A stretch of DNA of 56,911 nucleotides from Actinorugispora endophytica (GTDB taxonomy: Bacteria; Actinomycetota; Actinomycetes; Streptosporangiales; Streptosporangiaceae). A program made the position numbers and the translations under genes. Every line of letters begins with the position of its first letter. Positions within the stretch are counted from its first letter, which is position 1. This document shows, piece by piece, positions 51,573 to 56,911 of this stretch. The notes below the pieces were generated by a model. That model saw only the letters and a list, made by a program, of their open reading frames with translations, did no database searches and was not told the DNA's origin. The stretch is taken from assembly GCF_004363075.1 (NCBI RefSeq), contig NZ_SNYN01000009.1, forward strand, positions 1 through 56,911, given 5' to 3'.

Positions 51573-52790
51573 TCAGCAGGGGCCGAGGTCCTTCCACACC
51601 CCCCACTCGACGGGCGCGGGGGTCTCGTTCAGGGTCCACCACTGGGCTTCCCAGGTGCGCCCGTTGTGGGTGACCCGGTCGCCGCGGACGTAGACGGAGC
51701 CCGCGCTCCAGGCGGGGGCGGCGCAGTCGCCGGGATCGGGGTCCGGGTCCGGGTCGGGTCCGGGGCCGCCCTCGCCCGTGCCCAGCCGCTGGCCGATGGC
51801 GTCGGCGAAGGCGTAGCCGTTGGTCGCGTCCCAGTTGATCGACCACGTCATGACGCCGCCGATCTCGCCGTAGGCCCGCGAGGGGGTGAAGGAGCCGCAG
51901 TTGGCGCGGGTCTCCAGGCAGTCCACGGCGCGGATCACGTTGCCGGTGGACTGGTAACCGCCGCCCGCGGCGGAGGGGACCGCGGGCAGGCCGAGGCCGA
52001 CCTGGTCGGGGCGCAGGCCCATCTCCAGCTGGATGCAGGCCAGCGCGGTCAGGAAGTCCACGGTTCCCTGGGAGTAGACCCGCTGGTCGCAGCCGAGCAT
52101 CGAACCGGAGTTGTAGTACTGCATGTTGACGATGGTCAGGATGTCCTTGATGTTGTTCGTCAACTGGTAGTAGCCCATGGTCGTGGCCTGGTAGTCGATG
52201 GTCTGCGGGGCCATCGTGATGATCAGGTCGGAGCCCGCCCGGGCCGAGAGGGAGCGCAGCGCCTCCGTCATGTACTGGGCGTTGATGCCGTGTTCGAGGT
52301 CGATGTCGACGCCGTCGAAGCCGTACTCGTTCATCAGGGCGTACGTGGTGTCGGCGAAGTTGGCGGCCTCTGCGGCGTTGGAGACGCTGACGTGGCCGCG
52401 CTCGCCGCCCACCGAGATGACCACCTTGCGGCCCTGGGCCTGGAGCGCGGCGATGTCGTCCTTGAACGCCTGGGCGGAGTAGCCGTCGAGCTCGCCGCTG
52501 GCCAGGTTGAAGGTGATGCCGCCGGGCGTGCCCGGCATGTTGTCGGCGAACGCGACCGCCACCAGGTTGTAGGCGCTCGGGACCTCGCTGAGCGGCATGA
52601 CGGTCGAGCCGTTGTCGAAGTTGTGCCAGTAGCCGGTCAGCCACTGCCCCGAGGCCGCGGCGGGGGCCTGGGGGGCCGCGGCGGGAGCGCCTGCGGCGTG
52701 GGCGGGGGCCGTGGCGATGGCGGACCCGGCGAACGCGATGAACGCGGAGGCGATCAGCGCCATCGCCGAGCGTAGTCGCTTGACTGTCAA
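51573..52790 (-). CDS. Secreted GH18 chitinase with C-terminal CBM5/12 domain
   Basis: 405 residues. An N-terminal signal peptide (KRLRSAMALIASAFIAFAGS) has a probable cut after AHA. The GH18 domain shows KVVISVGGERG, catalytic DGVDIDLEH with Glu166, then MGYYQLTNN and VNMQYYNSGS. The C-terminal 50 residues (APAWSAGSVYVRGDRV.. ending VWKDLGPC) are a chitin-binding module with aromatic residues, linked by a GPDPDPDPDP linker. The TTG at 52790 is chosen because AGGAG lies six bases before it; an ATG further upstream hits a stop. A DasR-like operator overlaps its -35 box (52964-52979), so control by amino sugars is likely. Confidence 0.93.
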   Translation of the reverse strand: MTVKRLRSAMALIASAFIAFAGSAIATAPAHAAGAPAAAPQAPAAASGQWLTGYWHNFDNGSTVMPLSEVPSAYNLVAVAFADNMPGTPGGITFNLASGELDGYSAQAFKDDIAALQAQGRKVVISVGGERGHVSVSNAAEAANFADTTYALMNEYGFDGVDIDLEHGINAQYMTEALRSLSARAGSDLIITMAPQTIDYQATTMGYYQLTNNIKDILTIVNMQYYNSGSMLGCDQRVYSQGTVDFLTALACIQLEMGLRPDQVGLGLPAVPSAAGGGYQSTGNVIRAVDCLETRANCGSFTPSRAYGEIGGVMTWSINWDATNGYAFADAIGQRLGTGEGGPGPDPDPDPDPGDCAAPAWSAGSVYVRGDRVTHNGRTWEAQWWTLNETPAPVEWGVWKDLGPC

Positions 52791-52943
52791 GGGGTGCTCC
52801 TCATCCGTCGAGCGGGTGCGACGTGATACGGCGCCCGGCCGGGCCCCACCCCTCCGCCGCGGCCGCAGCGGCGTTCGGAGGGCGGTGCGGACCGGGTTGT
52901 CCTCGCCTGCTGACCGGATCCGGCCAGTGGCGAATTGGAAACA

Positions 52944-52979
52944 AACCTAAGAGAACCCTGGAGTGTGGTCAATGCCACT
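52944..52979 (-). promoter_or_regulatory. Chitinase promoter with DasR-like operator
   Basis: On the minus strand TTGACC (52972-52967) and TAGGTT (52949-52944) are 17 bases apart, a good vegetative promoter. The sequence AGTGGCATTGACCACA (52979-52964, minus strand) matches the DasR box ACTGGTCTAGACCACT at about 11 of 16 positions and covers the -35. This is the arrangement expected for GlcNAc-responsive repression of chitinases in actinomycetes. Confidence 0.5.
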
Positions 52980-53066
52980 AGAAGGAGAGTTTTCAATAAA
53001 TCCCGCGAAGGCCGCGCGTCCGTCCGGCGGGTTCTCCCCGGGGATATCAGCTGGTCCGGTAGCGAA

Positions 53067-53516
53067 GGAGTCTCCGGCGCGGGGGTGATTCGGCGTCGGG
53101 AATCCGCCGACCGGATCGTCGGGGTGTCCTCGTGCGCGGCGCGGTGACGGGGGCGGCGACGGCGGGTGCGGGTCGGGGCCGCGCCCATGATGTCCGTTGC
53201 GTGAGGGTGTCGTTGACGGTCTTGGGCTTTCTGCCTGTTTCGGGGCCGGGAAGGGCGGAAAGCCCATGATCATTCCGGGTGGGGGCGGAACCGGCCCTCG
53301 AATGTCCGGTGATCTTGCTGTTTCCCCCGAGGTCAAGGTTCTCGGGGGGAAACAGCAAGATCACCAACGGAAACCACGCGAAACGGACGTCGTGGGCGCG
53401 GCCCCGACCCGCACCCGCCGTCGCCGCCTGCCGTCACCTCGCGATCCGCGCGGCGCGAGGCCGAACAACCCACCCCGAGCACCCGCACGCCGAACTGCCC
53501 CCGCGCCGGAACCTCC
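53067..53516 (-). repeat. 450-bp palindromic intergenic element, copy B
   Basis: Inverted copy of the element at 17765-18210, 450 bases. Its ends GGAGTCTCCGGCGCGGGGGT (53067-53086) and the complement of CCCCCGCGCCGGAACCTCC (53498-53516) are inverted repeats. Hairpin H1 is at 53308-53365 and hairpin H2 at 53224-53265. A 42-base spacer between them is identical to copy A, whereas the outer arms differ more. It lies 277 bases upstream of the chitinase gene and about 148 bases downstream of fbiB, in a gene-free stretch. No target-site duplication could be defined here. Confidence 0.75.
53308..53365. repeat. Hairpin H1 of element copy B
   Basis: GGTGATCTTGCTGTTTCCCC (from 53308) pairs with its complement ending at 53365, with a loop related to that of copy A by one base (GACC versus GATC). 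Confidence 0.7.
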
Positions 53517-53566
53517 AGAACCCCGGGTCTCCGGAGGCCGGGTTCGGAAGCGTCCACGCAGCCCCC

Positions 53567-53595
53567 GGCCGGGGCGGGGCACCCGCGCCCCGGCC
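53567..53595 (-). terminator. Distal hairpin after fbiB
   Basis: GGCCGGGGCG (53567-53576) pairs with CGCCCCGGCC (53586-53595), a perfect 10-bp stem with a nine-base loop. Confidence 0.55.
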
Positions 53596-53619
53596 CGGCC
53601 GACACGGCCTGGTACACCC

Positions 53620-53660
53620 GGCCGCCCCGCCGCTCCCGGCCCGGAGCAGCCGGGGCGGCC
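53620..53660 (-). terminator. Proximal hairpin after fbiB
   Basis: GGCCGCCCCG (53620-53629) pairs with CGGGGCGGCC (53651-53660), with an inner GCTCC/GGAGC stem, only four bases after the fbiB stop at 53665. Confidence 0.7.
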
Positions 53661-53664
53661 CCGT

Positions 53665-54936
53665 TCAGCGGACCTCGATGAAGGCCTCCGGGTCGCGGGG
53701 GGCACGGTCCTTCGGGGGGGCCGCGGCGTGGCCGACCGCGACCGCGCCCATCGGCTGCCAGTCCTCCGGCAGGTCCAGGACCCGGCGGACGACGTCGGGG
53801 CAGAACATCGTGGACGACACCCAGGCCGAGCCCAGGCCCTCCATGGTCAGGCCGATCAGCAGGTTCTGCACCCCCGCGCCCATCGCGACCAGGAACATCG
53901 ACCGCTCCGCCGAGGCCCGGCGCTCGTCCGGGTAAGGGTGCGCCCCGTGGGAGACCAGACACGGGACGACCAGGTAGGGGGCCTCGCGCAGCACGTCGCC
54001 GCGGCGCGTCCGCCGGGCGATCGACTCCTCGGTGAAGCCGTCCCGGCGCAGGTCCGCCGTCCAGGCGTCCAGCATCGCGTCCAGCAGGCGCACGCGCTCG
54101 GCAGCGGACTCCACCAGCACGAACCGCCACGGCGTCGTGTGGTGCGGGGCCGGGGCGGTGACCGCGGCGGCCACCGCGCGGCGCACCGCGTCCGGGTCCA
54201 CCGGGGCGCCGGTGAACGTGCGGACCGTGCGGCGCGCGTGCGGGACGTCCCGCGAGCCGTACCGGAACATGTCCTCGTCGGCGGTGCGGACGAGGGCGCG
54301 CGCGCCCTCGCCGTCCTCGTCGGTGACCAGGTGCGCAAGGCCGCGCACGACCGCCACCGGGACCCCGTCCGTCTTGCCCTTGGCGAGCTCGCCCGCGGCG
54401 GCGATCTCGTCCCCGACGGCGTTCAGCGTCACCTCCAGGACGTTGCCGTGCGTGTCCCTCCGTCCGCGCAGGTCCTCCAGTACGGAGATCCCGGCGGCGC
54501 CGATCGCGACGTCGGTCTGCCCCGTCCGCCACGGGCGGCCGAAGGTGTCGGAGACGACGACCGCGACCCGGACGCCGAGCCGTTCCCGCAGGCCCGCGCG
54601 CAGCCGCCGGGCCGAGTCGTCGGGATCCTCGGGCAGCAGCAGCACGTGCCCGGGCTCCACGTTGGAGGAGTCCACCCCCGCCGCGGCCATGACGAACCCG
54701 TGGCGGGTCTGCACGATGCGGGTCGGGCCGCGGCGGGCCACCACGCGCACGGTCTCGGCGTCGACGGCCGCCTCGCGGTCCGTCTTCCGGATCCGGCCCT
54801 CGGCCTTGCTGACGATCTTCGAGGTGACGACGAGGACGTCGCCGTCGAAGAGCGGACCGGCCGCCGCGATCAGCGCGGCCAGGTTGTCGCCCGGCCGCAC
54901 CTCGGGCAGGCCACTGACGCCCTCGATCGTGATCAT
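53665..54936 (-). CDS. fbiB: F420-0:gamma-glutamyl ligase / dehydro-F420 reductase fusion
   Basis: Two-domain enzyme of 423 residues that adds the gamma-glutamate tail and reduces dehydro-F420-0. The N-terminal CofE-type domain (about 1-215) shows [48 protein letters not shown] and [20 protein letters not shown]. The C-terminal FMN nitroreductase domain (from about residue 230) has [20 protein letters not shown] and [11 protein letters not shown]. The ATG at 54936 is preferred because GAAGGGG lies five bases before it; a GTG at 54942 overlaps the fbiA stop. It follows fbiA with direct overlap of stop and start. Confidence 0.95.
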   Translation of the reverse strand: MITIEGVSGLPEVRPGDNLAALIAAAGPLFDGDVLVVTSKIVSKAEGRIRKTDREAAVDAETVRVVARRGPTRIVQTRHGFVMAAAGVDSSNVEPGHVLLLPEDPDDSARRLRAGLRERLGVRVAVVVSDTFGRPWRTGQTDVAIGAAGISVLEDLRGRRDTHGNVLEVTLNAVGDEIAAAGELAKGKTDGVPVAVVRGLAHLVTDEDGEGARALVRTADEDMFRYGSRDVPHARRTVRTFTGAPVDPDAVRRAVAAAVTAPAPHHTTPWRFVLVESAAERVRLLDAMLDAWTADLRRDGFTEESIARRTRRGDVLREAPYLVVPCLVSHGAHPYPDERRASAERSMFLVAMGAGVQNLLIGLTMEGLGSAWVSSTMFCPDVVRRVLDLPEDWQPMGAVAVGHAAAPPKDRAPRDPEAFIEVR

Positions 54937-54938
54937 GG

Positions 54939-55901
54939 TCACCCCTTCAGTTCGACGGCCAGGTCCAACGCCGCGCGCGCGATGGCCTCGGTGCGTTCGG
55001 GATCGCTCATGTACAGGGGCATGGCGCGCACCGCGACACCGGCCACCTCGGTGTCCGCGTCGGCCTCGTCCACGAGCCAGCCGTCCAGGAGCTCGGGCCC
55101 GTAGTGCTCGGCCACGGCCCGCGCGCTGGTCTCCACACCGATCGCGGACAGGCAGGCGTCGGCCATGCCGCGCACCGGAGCGCCGCCGATGATGGGGGAC
55201 ACGCCCACGACGGTCTTGGCGGACACCGCCTCCCGGATCCCCGGGACGCCCAGGATGGAACCCACGCTGACCACCGGGTTCGAGGGGGGCAGGAGGACGA
55301 GGTCGGCCTGCCGGAGGGCCGCCAGCACCCCCGGGGCGGGCTTGGCGCCGTCCGCGCCCACGCTCACGATCGACTCCGCCGGGATCCGGGCGCGGTGCCG
55401 CACCCACCACTCCTGGAAGTGGATGGCGCGCCGGCCGGAGCCGTCGTCGACCAGGACGTGCGTCTCCACCTGGTCGTCGCTCATCGGCAGCAGCCGGACT
55501 CCCGGCCGCCAGCGGTCGCACAGGGCCTCGGTGATCGCCGAGAGGGGGTAGCCGGCGGCCAGCATCTGCGAACGGACGACGTGGGTGGCCACGTCGCGGT
55601 CGCCGAGCCCGAACCACTGCGGCTCCATTCCGTAGGCCGCGAGCTCCTCGCGCACCGAGAAGGTCTCGTCGGCGCGCCCCCACCCCTGGTCCTCGTTGAC
55701 GCCGCCGCCCAGGGTGTACATCACCGTGTCCAGATCCGGACAGACCCGCAGGCCGAAAAGGGTGATGTCGTCCCCGGTGTTGCCGACCACCGTGATCTCG
55801 GTCTCTTCTCCGGCGGGGTCGGCCCGGTTCCCGAGCGCGTCCTTGAGCCCGCGCAGGAACCGCGCGCCGCCGATACCGCCAGCCAATACGACTATCCGCA
55901 T
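54939..55901 (-). CDS. fbiA: Phospholactate/phosphoenolpyruvate transferase of F420 synthesis
   Basis: Transfers the phosphoenolpyruvyl (or lactyl) phosphate group from the GDP-activated donor to FO, giving (dehydro-)F420-0. 320 residues. The N-terminal [39 protein letters not shown] and [19 protein letters not shown] are diagnostic of CofD/FbiA. Further blocks are [19 protein letters not shown] and [20 protein letters not shown]. The ATG at 55901 is the first start in the divergent region, and the gene is followed by fbiB with one- to four-base overlap. Confidence 0.96.
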   Translation of the reverse strand: MRIVVLAGGIGGARFLRGLKDALGNRADPAGEETEITVVGNTGDDITLFGLRVCPDLDTVMYTLGGGVNEDQGWGRADETFSVREELAAYGMEPQWFGLGDRDVATHVVRSQMLAAGYPLSAITEALCDRWRPGVRLLPMSDDQVETHVLVDDGSGRRAIHFQEWWVRHRARIPAESIVSVGADGAKPAPGVLAALRQADLVLLPPSNPVVSVGSILGVPGIREAVSAKTVVGVSPIIGGAPVRGMADACLSAIGVETSARAVAEHYGPELLDGWLVDEADADTEVAGVAVRAMPLYMSDPERTEAIARAALDLAVELKG

Positions 55902-56126
55902 GGGTTCAAGTCTGGCAGGCTGGGGGGGTATGTGCGTCGCGCCCCGGTCCGTGTTGCAGACCCGCGCGGCCATGACGGGCCGGACGGCGCGCGACACCGG
56001 AACCGATCGATTCGTCTGATTCGTGGCCTTGTGCGGCCTGTTCCCGTCTGATTCCTTCGACAAACCAACGATATGCAAAGCTTCCACCGACGCGACAGAG
56101 AAGCAGCATGCGGAGGGGAACCTCTC
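55902..56126. promoter_or_regulatory. Divergent region between fbiA and the Q-rich membrane protein gene
   Basis: 225 bases, the last 100 of them somewhat lower in GC. A ribosome binding site GGAGGGG lies at 56112-56118, eight bases before the TTG at 56127. No clear sigma-70 promoter could be fixed. Confidence 0.4.
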
Positions 56127-56911
56127 TTGAACAACGAAGCCATTCAGCGGTTGCGCGAGCCCGCCGCCTGGGTACTGCTCGGTGCGGTTGCGGTGACCAT
56201 GCTCGCCCAGCTGATCTCCGTATTCGGCGGCGGGGACGTCCCATGGGGGCTGCGGAACGCCCGTGACGTCTTCGCGGGTCCGGTGACGGTCGGTCTGGTC
56301 CTGGGCGCGGTGGTCCTCGTGCTGACGGCGAAGGACAAGTCGCCGCGCACCTTCGGGATCGTGCTGACCGCGATGATCGAACTCGGCGTGGGCGCCCTGT
56401 TCGGCGTCCTCTCGCTCATCATGGGGTTCGTGGTCAGCTCCAACTACGGCGAGAGCGTCGCGGGGGGGTTCAGCCACTTCTTCTCGACCGTGGCCTGCCT
56501 CGCGATCCTCGCCTTCGCGGGGCTCTTCCTGATCAGGGTCTTCGGCGATCCCGCCCTGGTGCCGCGCGGAGCCCCCGGCTACCCCGGAGCGAAGCAGCAG
56601 GCATACCCGGCGACCGGGGCGCAGCAGTCGTTCGCCCCGCAGACGCAGGGGTACGCCCCGACCGGGGGGCAGCCCGCGACGCAGACCGGGACCGGCTGGC
56701 CGCAGCAGGGTGACGCCTACGCCCAACCCGGCGCTGCCCAGCAGGCCGAGGCGCAGCCCGCGGGGTACGAGCAGCAGGGCTACCAGGCCCAGCAGGGCTA
56801 CAACCCGACCGGAGCCCAGCAGGCGTACGGCCAGGAGTGGCAGCAGCAGGCCGGGTACACCCAGACCGGCGCCCAGTACCAGCAGGGTTATGCCCAGCCG
56901 GACCAGCAGGG
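56127..56911 (+). CDS. Membrane protein with Gln/Tyr-rich C-terminal repeats (3' end outside window)
   Basis: Frame open to the last base, 261 residues visible. TTG at 56127 has GGAGGGG eight bases upstream and gives LNNEAIQRLREPAAWVLLGA. Four membrane segments follow (for example AWVLLGAVAVTMLAQLISVF and TVGLVLGAVVLVLTAK), then FFSTVACLAILAFAGLFLIR. The rest, from about residue 150, is low-complexity Gln/Gly/Tyr/Ala with repeats such as YEQQGYQAQQGYN. Similar tails are common on actinomycete DUF4064-like or tandem proteins, but I do not assign a function. The repeat region could help protein-protein contacts at the membrane. Confidence 0.7.
   Translation, partial: MNNEAIQRLREPAAWVLLGAVAVTMLAQLISVFGGGDVPWGLRNARDVFAGPVTVGLVLGAVVLVLTAKDKSPRTFGIVLTAMIELGVGALFGVLSLIMGFVVSSNYGESVAGGFSHFFSTVACLAILAFAGLFLIRVFGDPALVPRGAPGYPGAKQQAYPATGAQQSFAPQTQGYAPTGGQPATQTGTGWPQQGDAYAQPGAAQQAEAQPAGYEQQGYQAQQGYNPTGAQQAYGQEWQQQAGYTQTGAQYQQGYAQPDQQ

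Larger units (their letters stand above)
52791..53664. other. Chitinase promoter region and repeat element copy B
   Basis: 874 bases. The first 280 hold the chitinase control region, including a 36-base low-GC stretch. The element copy B occupies 53067-53516. The last 150 bases contain two terminator hairpins of fbiB. No gene is evident. Confidence 0.65.

Overview
The window is a stretch of very high-GC chromosome from an actinomycete. Several lineage markers agree: a mycothiol-dependent formaldehyde dehydrogenase, coenzyme F420 biosynthesis genes (fbiA, fbiB, fbiC), an actinobacterial acyl-CoA carboxylase with a small epsilon subunit, many GTG/TTG starts, and strong third-position G/C bias. 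A Nocardiopsis-like organism would fit, but that is inference from gene content and style. No tRNA, rRNA, CRISPR array, prophage or transposase gene was recognised.

Layout. (1) 1-10.2 kb is carboxylase and central metabolism: accC (cut by the left edge), accE and accD on the minus strand, then ppc, birA, a class III adenylate cyclase, and a mycothiol formaldehyde dehydrogenase with an MBL-fold hydrolase on the plus strand. (2) 10.3-15.4 kb holds an OmpR/HisKA two-component system, a GtrA-like membrane protein, purK-purE and a CoA-binding protein. (3) 15.5-47.6 kb is dominated by cell-envelope glycopolymer genes: two nucleotide-sugar dehydrogenases (UDP-glucose and UDP-ManNAc type), two LytR-CpsA-Psr ligases, a TagGH/Wzm-Wzt type exporter, six or more glycosyltransferases, an IspD/TarI-type cytidylyltransferase, a glycerophosphodiesterase, a flippase-like membrane protein, and an operon of nucleotidyltransferase, glycerol-1-phosphate-dehydrogenase-like enzyme and CDP-alcohol phosphotransferase. 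Together they could make activated sugars and a CDP-activated polyol, build a wall teichoic-acid-like polymer, export it and attach it to peptidoglycan. (4) 47.6-55.9 kb carries an HxlR regulator, an F420-dependent PPOX-type enzyme, fbiC, a secreted GH18 chitinase, and the fbiA-fbiB operon. (5) A membrane protein with a Gln-rich tail runs off the right edge.

The most unusual non-coding feature is a roughly 450-bp intergenic element present twice in inverted orientation (17765-18210 and 53067-53516). It has long imperfect terminal inverted repeats, two internal hairpins and an almost identical core. A roughly 90-bp miniature derivative abuts copy A. A second repeat family is a 62-bp hairpin (21818-21879 and 47567-47628) placed between convergent genes. 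At the first copy it supplies the stop codons of both flanking genes.

All calls are by eye from the sequence. Family assignments rest on remembered motifs, not on searches.
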